Assembly: GCA_947085035.1 (NCBI GenBank)
Contig: CAMTUW010000018.1
Span: 71,619 to 135,618 of the forward strand
Direction: 5' to 3'
DNA: 64,000 nucleotides
Source of the DNA: CAMTUW01 sp947085035
Lineage (GTDB): Bacteria > Actinomycetota > Coriobacteriia > Anaerosomatales > PHET01
The translations under genes were made by a program, and so were the position numbers. The notes below the pieces were generated by a model, which saw only the letters and a list, made by a program, of their open reading frames with translations, did no database searches and had not been told where the DNA came from. Numbering within the stretch: position 1 is the first letter of the stretch; the number at the start of each line of letters is the position of its first letter. Below are positions 52,542 through 60,548 of the stretch, piece by piece.

Positions 52542-53216
52542 TTACTCCGCTGGCGTCTCTGTCGCTGGCTCAACGCCATCAACCGTGTAGCTGATCACCG
52601 CCACACAACCAGCGTGTACTTCAACTCTCGCCGAGTCCTCGCTGATCACGTTCGACAAGCCGCGACCATCGAGCGCTGAGAGCTCGAGCTGCCGAAACTC
52701 CCACTTCAACCCTGTGCCCGTCACGATCGCCGGACCGAGCAGTGCCACTACTGAGACGCAAGCCCCGCGACCGGAAAGGTCGATCGACTCCCTCTGTGGC
52801 TTGGCGAGGAGCCAGATGAGCGCCTCATCGGATTCGACTCGTGGTCTGAGCTCCGGGAAGCGCGACAACTCCCCTAGAGCCGCGAGGCTGTGATCGAGCC
52901 TGCCACCGATCACTCCGCATGCGGTGACTTCATCCACACTGTTTCGCGAGCACCAGTCCAGGGCCAGCGAGAGATCTGTGTGATCCTTGTCGCGGGGATA
53001 CGTCTCCAATGCGATTCCGTTGCGAGCGCATTTCGCGAGTACGGCAGGCTCAATCGAATCCATGTCGCCGATCAACAGCGTCGGTGTGATGCCTGCGGCC
53101 AGCAGTACACCCGCACCACCATCGACTCCGACTACCACATCGGAGCAGGAGGCCAGGTGCCAGAGTCGCTCGGGCGATGTGTTGACGGGTGCTGCACCAA
53201 CAAGAAGCGCGCGCAC
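52542..53216 (-). CDS. thiN: Thiamine pyrophosphokinase
   Basis: Converts thiamine to TPP. The 224 residues have VVVGVDGGAGVLLAAGITPT, LIGDMDSIEPAVLAKC, YPRDKDHTDLSLALDW and CGVIGGRLDHSLAALGELSR, the conserved kinase motifs, then a beta-rich TPK_B1 C-terminal domain with GTGLKWEFRQLELSALDGRG. GTG 53216 follows GGGAG six bases upstream. It pairs with thiT under one TPP riboswitch, forming a thiamine-salvage unit. Its place next to rpmB is as in Bacillus. Confidence 0.94.
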   Translation of the reverse strand: MRALLVGAAPVNTSPERLWHLASCSDVVVGVDGGAGVLLAAGITPTLLIGDMDSIEPAVLAKCARNGIALETYPRDKDHTDLSLALDWCSRNSVDEVTACGVIGGRLDHSLAALGELSRFPELRPRVESDEALIWLLAKPQRESIDLSGRGACVSVVALLGPAIVTGTGLKWEFRQLELSALDGRGLSNVISEDSARVEVHAGCVAVISYTVDGVEPATETPAE

Positions 53217-53219
53217 AGG

Positions 53220-53792
53220 CTACTCCCGTGTCGAATTGACGGACGGAACGGCACGCTCGAGCACCGGCATGAGAAGAATCGCCGCAGCCAGGCATGCGGC
53301 CGCCGAGACAGGAACATACAGATTGTAGATTGCGGAGTACGCGAGCACCGGCTGACCCTCCGCGTATTCCGAGAAGAAGATGACGCCTGAGGCGACGTGC
53401 GCGAGGTAGCGCCCGATGGTTCCGACGAGCACCGCAGGAACAAGCGCGATGAGGATCGCGCGGCCTAAGCGATTCGCGGTGACACTACGATGCCATGCAC
53501 CTGCGAACAATCCGGTGAGACCTACGGCGCCATACGCGATCGGGTAGTCAAGGAAGAACTGTACCCAGTGAACGACGAACGGTTGAAGCAAGACGTCAAG
53601 CACACCGTACAAGACGCCAGCAGCAACACCTGCGGGCAGCCCTCGTCTCAATGCCAAGACGAACAGAGGCAGCATGGCGAGCGAGACCGACCCGCCCTGT
53701 GGCATTTCGAACACCTTGGTGAGATTGAGTACAGCCGCAAGCGCGATGCTCAGACCGATCTCGACAAGAACGGTGATTCTTGTGTTTCGCAC
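53220..53792 (-). CDS. thiT: Thiamine ECF transporter S component (ThiT-like)
   Basis: Substrate-binding membrane subunit for thiamine uptake by an energy-coupling factor transporter. The 190 residues form about six hydrophobic segments. The family landmarks are MPQGGSVSLAMLPLFVLALR near the first loops, then GVLYGVLDVLLQPFVVHWVQ and FFLDYPIAYGAVGLTGLF, then GTIGRYLAHVASGVIFFSEY. The ATPase and T subunits are not in this window. GTG 53792 follows CGGAGG. The riboswitch upstream strongly supports thiamine as the substrate. Confidence 0.92.
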   Translation of the reverse strand: MRNTRITVLVEIGLSIALAAVLNLTKVFEMPQGGSVSLAMLPLFVLALRRGLPAGVAAGVLYGVLDVLLQPFVVHWVQFFLDYPIAYGAVGLTGLFAGAWHRSVTANRLGRAILIALVPAVLVGTIGRYLAHVASGVIFFSEYAEGQPVLAYSAIYNLYVPVSAAACLAAAILLMPVLERAVPSVNSTRE

Positions 53793-53799
53793 GGTTCAG

Positions 53800-53824
53800 T
53801 GCCTCCGAATCATTGTCGGCGGCA
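53800..53824 (-). promoter_or_regulatory. Shine-Dalgarno-sequestering hairpin before thiT
   Basis: On the minus strand TGCCGCCGA (53824-53816) pairs with TCGGAGGCA (53808-53800) with a single G-A mismatch and a 7-base loop. The 3' arm contains CGGAGG, the thiT ribosome site. This is a plausible expression platform for the TPP riboswitch: ligand binding would favour this stem and block translation. Confidence 0.7.
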
Positions 53825-53858
53825 GGAGCCATACGGCGTGAGAACTCAGAACAACCAT

Positions 53859-53948
53859 ACCGTCGTGCGAACTCCGCATTATCGGAGCCCTCTTACTCGG
53901 TCGCGGTCGAACCGCCTCTCAGCCGCATATTGCAGCTCCCGACACGGG
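53859..53948 (-). promoter_or_regulatory. TPP (thiamine pyrophosphate) riboswitch
   Basis: Read on the minus strand, the region holds the hallmark thi-box pieces in order: CGGGAGC, then GCTGAGAGG, a GCGGTTCGACCGC hairpin (variable P3), GACCGAGTAAG, and CTCCGATAATGCGGAG, equivalent to the consensus CTGGATAATGCCAG, then the closing GCACGACGG strand. It lies 67 bases upstream of the thiT start and precedes the SD-sequestering hairpin. It should repress thiT-thiN when TPP is plentiful. Confidence 0.88.
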
Positions 53949-53995
53949 GTCAATGTGCATAGACTTCCATAACACCGCTCACAACGCAAGAACGG

Positions 53996-55006
53996 CTATT
54001 CCATCGAGCGCAGATACGGAAACGGGTTCACCGGGCGGCCACCCCCGGGATGAATCTGTAAGTGTAGGTGCGGAGAGCTGGCTGAGGCATTCCCTGTCGA
54101 ACCGACCGTACCGATTACCTGACCGGCCTTCACTCGCCCAGAGGTCACCACATAGCTGTCCAGGTGCGCATAGTAGAACTGCCATCCATTCGAAGCCGTG
54201 AGCCAGATCGTCTTGCCTCCAAGGCGGTTGCTCTTGGTTCTGACGGTACCCGACATGATCGCAACGAGCTTGGTACCACGCGGTGCCATGACGTCGGTGC
54301 CCTGATGACGGCGCCTGCCTCCGGAGCGCGACGCGCCCCACGTGTCCGAGTAGTAGTAGGAGCCGACAACGGGAAACACCATGCCGTTCGGACCAGGAGA
54401 GGCAGCTATGTCGCCGGGTCTCGGGCGCCCGCCTGAGCGAACACTGTCCAACTGTTCCTTGACCCGCCGAAACTCGGCCTCTTTGGACTTCAGTCGGCGT
54501 TGCAGTGCGTCGCGTTTGCTGCGAAGGCGTTTGACGTCTTTGAGACGCGATGTGCGCTCCTCGGCAATTGAACGTCTCTGCGATGTGAGTTTCGTGTGAA
54601 GCGCCGTCACGCGTGATACCGCTTCAGCGTCAGCAGTTCCGATCCGACTCAAGAACTCGAACCTCGACACGAACGATTCGAAGGAACTTGCGCCCAAGAG
54701 GAATCCGATGAAGTCGAGTTCCTCTCGTCGATAGATGGAGCTGGCCCGGCTGTTCAGAGTTCCGCGTGCCGTCTTCAGTTCCCTGTTGGTCTTGCGTATC
54801 GCCTTGTCGAGTTTTGCGATGCGGACCTCGGACTCGTCCAAGGCCCAGTACGCTTTCGAGTAGGCATCACCTGCTGCAGCCGCATCACGTTTCAGCGTAT
54901 CGAGGCGCGCTTTGAGCTGGGCCTCGGTCTGTGCGGAGGAGGTGGCGGGGAACAGCATGGCCAATGCGACAAGCACGGCGGCGGCACAGAGCGATCGTCG
55001 CATCAT
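53996..55006 (-). CDS. Secreted M23 peptidase with N-terminal coiled coil
   Basis: Cell-wall endopeptidase of the LytM/EnvC-like type. The 336 residues have a signal peptide (1 to about 26, LCAAAVLVALAMLFPATSSA), a coiled coil (about 28-200), and a C-terminal M23 domain. The zinc and catalytic residues look intact: HQGTD, YYAHLDSY and HLHLQIH. It may therefore be an active hydrolase or an activator. ATG 55006 overlaps the PASTA-gene stop by four bases, so the two are probably co-translated envelope partners. Confidence 0.92.
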   Translation of the reverse strand: MMRRSLCAAAVLVALAMLFPATSSAQTEAQLKARLDTLKRDAAAAGDAYSKAYWALDESEVRIAKLDKAIRKTNRELKTARGTLNSRASSIYRREELDFIGFLLGASSFESFVSRFEFLSRIGTADAEAVSRVTALHTKLTSQRRSIAEERTSRLKDVKRLRSKRDALQRRLKSKEAEFRRVKEQLDSVRSGGRPRPGDIAASPGPNGMVFPVVGSYYYSDTWGASRSGGRRRHQGTDVMAPRGTKLVAIMSGTVRTKSNRLGGKTIWLTASNGWQFYYAHLDSYVVTSGRVKAGQVIGTVGSTGNASASSPHLHLQIHPGGGRPVNPFPYLRSME

Positions 55007-56199
55007 GGCCCCACTCGCTGTCCATACACCTGACCCAAGGCGGAATACACAGCACGTGCGATCGTGTCGGCCCACCGTGGATCAGCGAACGATGTGGTAT
55101 CGGCGCGCATCGTTGTCGATCCCACCACGACACGCACCCATGGCTCACCAGTGACGTTGAATACCGTGTCTGATTGAGCGTACAAGCGACGGGCTGGGGG
55201 CGCAGAGGTGGATAACGCCGTCTCCACGAGTTCGGCGAGTGCTTCTGAGGCTGGGCCGATGGGCGCTGTCATCGATGGTGGTGACGAGACGACGCGACCC
55301 ACCGGTCCGGAAGCCGCTACCGACAGACCGACTGAGATCGTCGCAGAGGACTCCGTCGCCGCGGATGCGCGAGCCGCGTCGGTCATGGGGGCTGCAGTAC
55401 TCCTCAAGATGATCGCTTTGGCACCCGAGGCCTCGAGAAGCGCTCCAAGACGACGCGCGATTTCGAGAGTGACATCGACCGGCTGGTCTTTGACCGGGGC
55501 CGGATCGATACGAACGGTGATTCCGTCCATCCTGAAGGGTACGAGTCCCCCGCCGTCCGTTCTTGGCGAAGCGACCTGTATTCGCACGACGTCGCCGGTT
55601 CGAATCGTGACTCCTGGTGCGGGCGTCGTTGACAGCACGGTGTCGCTGGCCTGATCGGATACGACCGTCTCGATCTGAACGACGAGACCGCGGCTCTTGA
55701 GCGATCCAAGGGCCAAGGACATTCCATTCCCGATGACATCAGGCATCAGGAACTCCTCGGTGCCTGCGGAGACGATGACCTCGATGACACCGGGCTTCTT
55801 GAGGTCAGAGCCAGCGGGGGGATCCTGTTTCAAGATGCGGCCGGTGGGCTCCGTGCTGAACTGCTGTCCTGCGACCTTGACGGACAACCCTTCTCTGGCG
55901 AGGTCCGTACTCGCGAGGTCTGCATCGAGGCCGACCACGTTCGGCGTCGAGGTCACCGACGACGCCAGAATCACGGCCGTGATCGCCACTGCCAGGAAGA
56001 CGGCACCTACGACCCCAAGGACCGACCAGATGACACGCGACGGAATCAGAGGCCGACGCACTGGGCGTTCGCGTACAAGCGGCGGCAGGGACTCCTCTGC
56101 GAACCGGGTGCGGGCAGATGGCGGTACCCCGGCATCAGCCATGCTACGGAGCCACTCGGCCTCGGATTGCTCGTCTGGAGAAGTTGGGTTCTCATTCAT
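55003..56199 (-). CDS. Membrane PASTA protein with degenerate amidase_3-like domain
   Basis: 398 residues: a charged cytosolic part (1-54), one membrane helix (about 56-80), two PASTA repeats (about 85-146 and 151-210), then a domain resembling N-acetylmuramoyl-L-alanine amidase (226-398; ITVRIDPAPVKDQPVDVTLE, ARRLGALLEASGAKAIILRS). The zinc residues are lost: DPGH is DPAP and the S-x-H-x-N region reads SVGLSVAAS, so it is probably non-catalytic and binds cell wall. No kinase domain is present. ATG 56199 has no ribosome site, and a -10 box lies eight bases upstream, suggesting a leaderless message. Confidence 0.8.
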   Translation of the reverse strand: MNENPTSPDEQSEAEWLRSMADAGVPPSARTRFAEESLPPLVRERPVRRPLIPSRVIWSVLGVVGAVFLAVAITAVILASSVTSTPNVVGLDADLASTDLAREGLSVKVAGQQFSTEPTGRILKQDPPAGSDLKKPGVIEVIVSAGTEEFLMPDVIGNGMSLALGSLKSRGLVVQIETVVSDQASDTVLSTTPAPGVTIRTGDVVRIQVASPRTDGGGLVPFRMDGITVRIDPAPVKDQPVDVTLEIARRLGALLEASGAKAIILRSTAAPMTDAARASAATESSATISVGLSVAASGPVGRVVSSPPSMTAPIGPASEALAELVETALSTSAPPARRLYAQSDTVFNVTGEPWVRVVVGSTTMRADTTSFADPRWADTIARAVYSALGQVYGQRVGP

Positions 56200-56207
56200 G
56201 AGTGCAG

Positions 56208-56213
56208 AGTATA
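56208..56213 (-). promoter_or_regulatory. -10 box (TATACT) suggesting a leaderless transcript
   Basis: TATACT (56213-56208, minus strand) ends only eight bases before the ATG of the PASTA gene, so transcription would begin at or next to the start codon. There is no Shine-Dalgarno, which agrees with this. The -35 match is poor. Confidence 0.5.
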
Positions 56214-56236
56214 CCGCCTAAAAGGACAGAGAATGG

Positions 56237-56266
56237 TTGGTCTGTAAACGCGCTGGCAGGTATCCT
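56237..56266 (+). promoter_or_regulatory. Promoter of the FmdB-type gene
   Basis: TTGGTC (56237-56242) and TATCCT (56261-56266), 18 bases apart on the plus strand, lie about 50 bases upstream of the start. The match is moderate. Confidence 0.45.
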
Positions 56267-56318
56267 GCTTAAACGTCTTGAACGATCAACTGATTCATGG
56301 ACAGGAGCTATTGCGTAT

Positions 56319-56588
56319 ATGCCTGCTTACGATTACCGGTGTCGCACCTGTGATTCACTGTTCGAGGTGGTCCGTCCGATGAGCGATCGTGGACCTGAGC
56401 CGTGCCCGAAGTGTGACGCAGACGCACGAAGAGTTTTCGCGCCAGTAGGAGTCGCATTCAAAGGAACGGGATTTCACAACACGGATTATCGTCCCAAGCA
56501 CGTGGAGACATCGTCGAGCGATACCCCTGCGTGCCCGGCGAAAGGTGAATCTTCTTCCGGGTGCAGTGGATGTCCAGCTTCGAAATGA
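56319..56588 (+). CDS. FmdB-family zinc-ribbon regulatory protein
   Basis: The 89-residue protein of the FmdB/CxxC_CxxC_SSSS family reads MPAYDYRCRTCDSLFEVVRP, then CPKC, forming a zinc ribbon, then FKGTGFHNTDYR. A Ser/Cys-rich tail with CPAKGESSSGCSGC ends it. A regulatory role was proposed for methanogen FmdB, but the bacterial function is unknown. AGGAG is 11 bases before ATG 56319, rather far. It is convergent with glpX; no terminator hairpin is visible in the 54-base gap. Confidence 0.9.
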   Translation: MPAYDYRCRTCDSLFEVVRPMSDRGPEPCPKCDADARRVFAPVGVAFKGTGFHNTDYRPKHVETSSSDTPACPAKGESSSGCSGCPASK

Positions 56589-56642
56589 GTACCTACGGGT
56601 GATTCAGGCGGGGCAAGACACGCGCATAGTTCCTCGGAATAC

Positions 56643-57608
56643 CTAGTCTCTGCGTACCCAGAACTTCTCTGAGCCCGTGCGGTGGACCGTCTCGACGAAT
56701 CTGACGGTGCCGGTCTTGTTGTCCATGGCCACAGAGTGCGTTCGGGCACCTTGCCCGAAGTACTTGACGCCTCTGAGCATCTCGCCGTCGGTGACGCCGG
56801 TGGCGATGAATGCGGCCTCGTCACTGGCCACCAGACGATCCATGGTGAGCACGGAGTCCAAGTCGAAGTCGCACATCTTGGCTGCGCGGGCACGCTCCTC
56901 GTCAGAGCGGAATGCGAAGCGGCCCATGAAGCAGCCGCCGATGCAGCGCAAGGCAGTCGCTGCGAGCACGCCCTCAGGAGCCGCGCCGGCGCCGAGGTAG
57001 AGGTGGATGCCCGTTCCCTCGATAGCGGTCGCGACGCAGCCGAACACATCACCGTCGCTGATGAGCCTGATACGAGCACCTGCGGTGCGCACTTCGGCGA
57101 TGAGGTCCACGTGACGTTCGCGGTCGAGGATGCACACGACGATGTCCTCGACACTGCGATTCAGCGCCTTGGCGACCCCACGCACGTTCTCGGTCGGAGT
57201 AGCGTCGATGTGGACCGCATGCGCAGCGGAAGGACCGGTCGCGACCTTCCACATGTAGGTGTCGGGCGCGTGGAGAAGCGTGCCTCGAGGAGCGAACGCG
57301 AGAACGGCTAGGGAGTTGGGCTGACCGAATGCGGTCAGGTTCGTGCCCTCCAAAGGATCGACCGCGATATCGATGAGCTCGCCACCCCGGCCGACCTCCT
57401 CGCCGATGAAGAGCATCGGGGCTTCGTCTCGCTCACCCTCGCCGATGACGATAGTGCCGGTGACGTCGATGTTTTGAAACGCTTGACGCATACCGTCCAC
57501 GGCCGCTTGGTCGGCAGCGTGCTTGTCGCCTTTGCCCATCCAGCGACCGGCTGCAAGCGCTGCCGCCTCAGTGACCTCGATCATCTCCATGATTCGTGTG
57601 TTGACCAC
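56643..57608 (-). CDS. glpX: Fructose-1,6-bisphosphatase class II
   Basis: Gluconeogenic enzyme. The 321 residues carry ALAAGRWMGKGDKHAADQAA, VIGEGERDEAPMLFIGEEVG and VDPLEGTNLTAFGQPNSLAV with the metal site. They continue with SDGDVFGCVATAIEGTGIHL, GAAPEGVLAATALRCIGG and TGVTDGEMLRGVKYFGQGA. GTG 57608 is six bases after GGAGGGT and gives the family length; an upstream in-frame ATG overlaps rsmB. It ends the priA-def-fmt-rsmB run. Confidence 0.96.
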   Translation of the reverse strand: MVNTRIMEMIEVTEAAALAAGRWMGKGDKHAADQAAVDGMRQAFQNIDVTGTIVIGEGERDEAPMLFIGEEVGRGGELIDIAVDPLEGTNLTAFGQPNSLAVLAFAPRGTLLHAPDTYMWKVATGPSAAHAVHIDATPTENVRGVAKALNRSVEDIVVCILDRERHVDLIAEVRTAGARIRLISDGDVFGCVATAIEGTGIHLYLGAGAAPEGVLAATALRCIGGCFMGRFAFRSDEERARAAKMCDFDLDSVLTMDRLVASDEAAFIATGVTDGEMLRGVKYFGQGARTHSVAMDNKTGTVRFVETVHRTGSEKFWVRRD

Positions 57609-57643
57609 TTGACCACCCTCCCCTAGTCGCCCCGCTTGTTGCC

Positions 57644-59005
57644 TTACGTCGTGCGGCGTAACCTCGCAACGAAGTGGCCGTCCGGCCCCCCCGCCTGCGG
57701 TATCGATTGGAACCACCCTTCGGGCGTGACGAACGACCGCCACTCCTGCGGAACCTCTGCGGACACGGGGTCGATCACGAACTGTGACCCGGCCTCAGAA
57801 TCCAAGAAAGACGTCACGACATGCTCGTTCTCGCGACGGGTGATCGTACATGTCGAGTACACCACGAAACCGCCGGGCTTCACAAGTGAGGCCGCGGACT
57901 CCAAGAAGCGCGTGCCAAGGAGGCTCAGGGTCTCGATCTGCGTCGGGAGAGCGCGCCAGCGACGGTCAGGATGTCGCCTGAGGGTACCGAGGCCCGAGCA
58001 AGGCACATCAACGAGAACAGCATCAACGCTTCCCGCTTCCGGCATGCCCTCTGCAAGCGGATCAGTGGCATCTGCTACAAGCGTTGTGATGCCCCGAAGC
58101 CCCAACCGTTCGGCGTCGTCAGCCAGGGCTGCCAGTTTGTTCGCATGAACGTCAATCGCCACCACATCGCAGTCGAGTTCGGCGGCTCTGCAACGAGCCG
58201 CGATCAACAACGACTTCGAGCCGCGGCCGGCTCCGAACTCGACGACCCGACTCCCCTTGGACAGCGGTACACATGAAGCGGCGAACTGAGCTCCGGCATC
58301 GATGACCAGGATCTCTCGATTGAGTACCTCAGGAGAAGAGACTGCGATATGGGCCTCTTGTGCGATGAAGCAGCCCGCGAGAGGACCCGGTGTGAGATCG
58401 GCTCCCGATATTCCTTGGCCATCGAGCGTTGATTTCGGTGTCCCGGATGACTCAAGCGTAGCGAGGAACAGCGGAGCCGGTTCATTGTTCTCGTGCATGA
58501 GGGTACCTGCCCGCTCGCGCCCAAGCTCTTCGATCCACAATCTGCAGAGCCACAGTGGGTGCCCGTGGAGTCGGGCGAGTGCCGAGTCATCGGTGGCGGG
58601 GTCCCCCCAAGGGAACTCCGGAGCCGCATCTGCGACCTTGCGCAGTACCGCGTTGGCAAGACCGCCGGCTCGGGCTTGAACGGATTTCACCAGTTCAACC
58701 CCCTCGTTGACGGCGGCACGCTTGGGGGTTCTCATGTGCAGGATCTCGTATGCCGACAAAGCCAGACAGTCTGCGATAAGTGGCTCAAGAGTCGTGCCGG
58801 GGCGAAGATGCCCGGCCACGATCTCATCGAGTGACCCACGAAAAGCGACCGTTCCATAGGTCAGACGGGTGGCGAACGCGACATCGCGTCTGTCGAGATC
58901 CGCCCTGCGAACGGCGGCGTCGAGGGATTCGTGAGCGTAGGACTCACGCTCGCGAATACGCGTCACCGCCTTCCTCGCCAGGTTACGGCCAGCCGAGGCG
59001 CTCAT
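57644..59005 (-). CDS. rsmB: 16S rRNA (cytosine-967-C5)-methyltransferase
   Basis: Two-part protein of 453 residues: an N-terminal NusB-like RNA-binding domain (AAVNEGVELVKSVQARAGGL, ANAVLRKV) and a C-terminal SAM methyltransferase. The release Cys in VDVPCSGLGTLRRHPDRRWR and the catalytic Cys in YSTCTITRRENEHVV are present. SAM motif I, normally DACAAPGGKT, reads VEFGAGRGSKSLL here, which is unusual for RsmB. ATG 59005 overlaps the fmt stop by four bases. The alternative reading is a divergent paralogue of the NOL1/NOP2/Sun family. Confidence 0.9.
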   Translation of the reverse strand: MSASAGRNLARKAVTRIRERESYAHESLDAAVRRADLDRRDVAFATRLTYGTVAFRGSLDEIVAGHLRPGTTLEPLIADCLALSAYEILHMRTPKRAAVNEGVELVKSVQARAGGLANAVLRKVADAAPEFPWGDPATDDSALARLHGHPLWLCRLWIEELGRERAGTLMHENNEPAPLFLATLESSGTPKSTLDGQGISGADLTPGPLAGCFIAQEAHIAVSSPEVLNREILVIDAGAQFAASCVPLSKGSRVVEFGAGRGSKSLLIAARCRAAELDCDVVAIDVHANKLAALADDAERLGLRGITTLVADATDPLAEGMPEAGSVDAVLVDVPCSGLGTLRRHPDRRWRALPTQIETLSLLGTRFLESAASLVKPGGFVVYSTCTITRRENEHVVTSFLDSEAGSQFVIDPVSAEVPQEWRSFVTPEGWFQSIPQAGGPDGHFVARLRRTT

Positions 59006-59922
59006 GACGGCCCCCAGTGCGATATCTCGTCGCCTCGAAGACCTCGTGCCCACGCAGCTGCATCCATTTCGCTTCTTCCTTCAGGTTTGATGCGCTCAAG
59101 ACGAACAGAGCCGTCCACCACGCCGATCTCGACCGCTCCTTGTCGGGCCACGAACTCACCCGAGGCGAGCTCAAGCTCACCAGCACTGCAGGCGAGCAGG
59201 GTGACCCCCTTGCCGTCTATGCGAATGCGCGAAGGAGTGGTCGCAGCAGATGCGCGCACTCGACGCAGAGCGTCTTGGACCGAGACGTCCGGGCTCAACG
59301 CCACATCAGCAGGTGTGACCTTCTCGGCATACGTGACGAGTGTGGCGTCCTGCTCGACCCACTCGCACGTGCCTGACTCGATATCCGGCAGCATGGTCAT
59401 CAGCAGCTCGGCCCCGAGGGTGGCCAACCGGGCCGTCAACTCCGTTGTGTTGAGGGAGCCGATGCGTGTCGAAACCCTCGCGCAGTACGCTCCGGTGTCC
59501 AGCCCCTCGTCCATGCGCATGATTGAGATGCCCGTGACCTCGTCACCAGCGAGAATCGCGCGCTGAACGGGAGCGGCGCCTCTCCATCGAGGCAAGAGGG
59601 AGCCGTGGATGTTGATGCATCCGAGAGGCGGAACGGCGAGTACATCCGGCGGGAGGATCAGTCCGTACGCAGCAACGATGATCGCATCGGGCGCCAAAGA
59701 GATGAGGTGCGAGACCTCCTCGGCTGAGCGCAGCGTGTTCGGTTGCCTGAGCGGCAGCGAATGGAGGTCGGCGAAGGCGGCAACCGGTGAGGGTCTGAGG
59801 TGAGATCCGCGACCAGAGACCGCATCGGGTCGGCAGTAGACCGCGATGATGTCGTGAGCGACCGCAAGTTTCGCGAGCGACGGCACGGCGAATGACGGCG
59901 TACCCATGAAGACTATGCGCAC
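59002..59922 (-). CDS. fmt: Methionyl-tRNA formyltransferase
   Basis: Formylates initiator Met-tRNA. The 306 residues begin RIVFMGTPSFAVPSLAKL and include the folate-binding/catalytic INIHGSLLPRWRGAAPVQRA, with GISIMRMDEGLDTG next and YAEKVTPAD. The C-terminal OB-like domain is short. GTG 59922 follows GGAGGGGA. It lies after def, forming the standard def-fmt-rsmB unit. Confidence 0.97.
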   Translation of the reverse strand: MRIVFMGTPSFAVPSLAKLAVAHDIIAVYCRPDAVSGRGSHLRPSPVAAFADLHSLPLRQPNTLRSAEEVSHLISLAPDAIIVAAYGLILPPDVLAVPPLGCINIHGSLLPRWRGAAPVQRAILAGDEVTGISIMRMDEGLDTGAYCARVSTRIGSLNTTELTARLATLGAELLMTMLPDIESGTCEWVEQDATLVTYAEKVTPADVALSPDVSVQDALRRVRASAATTPSRIRIDGKGVTLLACSAGELELASGEFVARQGAVEIGVVDGSVRLERIKPEGRSEMDAAAWARGLRGDEISHWGPS

Positions 59923-59949
59923 ATCGGTCCCCTCCGGCCTGGATCAGGT

Positions 59950-60465
59950 TCAGGTCTGGTCGCGGGCTGCCGGCGCTTCTTGCGCTTCCCTGTATCGCCT
60001 GATGGCGGCACGTCGTTCCTCAGGAGTGGCCCGGTCGATGATGAGTACCCCGTCGAGGTGGTCGATCTCATGCTGTAGCAGACGTGCATGCAGCCCCTCG
60101 GCTGTGAAGGTGAATGTCTCACCGTCGAGATTCTCAGCTTCGCAGACCAGCGTCGCCGCCCGCGCCACAGGGACAGAAACACCGGGAAGTGACAAACACC
60201 CTTCGTCGTCGATCACGCGCTCTTCACTGCTTGAGACGATACGAGGGTTGCACGCAACGACAAGGGCCGGACGTTCTTCGTCCAGGTCGTACACGATGAC
60301 TCGCTTGAGAACGCCCACCTGGGTCGCAGCGAGCCCGATACCGGGAGCTGCGTACATCGTGCGAGCCATAGACTTGACGAGCTCGGGGAGGGACCTGTCA
60401 TTGGGAGGGTCGACCTCTTCGGCTCTTTGGGTCAAAGCGGGATTCGGGTGAGCGAGAACGTGCAT
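59950..60465 (-). CDS. def: Peptide deformylase
   Basis: Metalloenzyme that removes the N-formyl group from new proteins. The 171 residues have all three motifs: GIGLAATQVGVLKRV, EGCLSLPGVSVPV (metal Cys), and LLQHEIDHLDGVL (H-E-x-x-H with two metal His). ATG 60465 follows GAAGAAGGA; a longer in-frame extension is not supported. Confidence 0.97.
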   Translation of the reverse strand: MHVLAHPNPALTQRAEEVDPPNDRSLPELVKSMARTMYAAPGIGLAATQVGVLKRVIVYDLDEERPALVVACNPRIVSSSEERVIDDEGCLSLPGVSVPVARAATLVCEAENLDGETFTFTAEGLHARLLQHEIDHLDGVLIIDRATPEERRAAIRRYREAQEAPAARDQT

Positions 60466-60548
60466 CGGTCCTTCTTCTGGAGTCGTCTGGCTTGCTTCGA
60501 ACGTGAGCGGCTCAGTGCACACATCATACCAGCCTGCGCGAGTGATTC

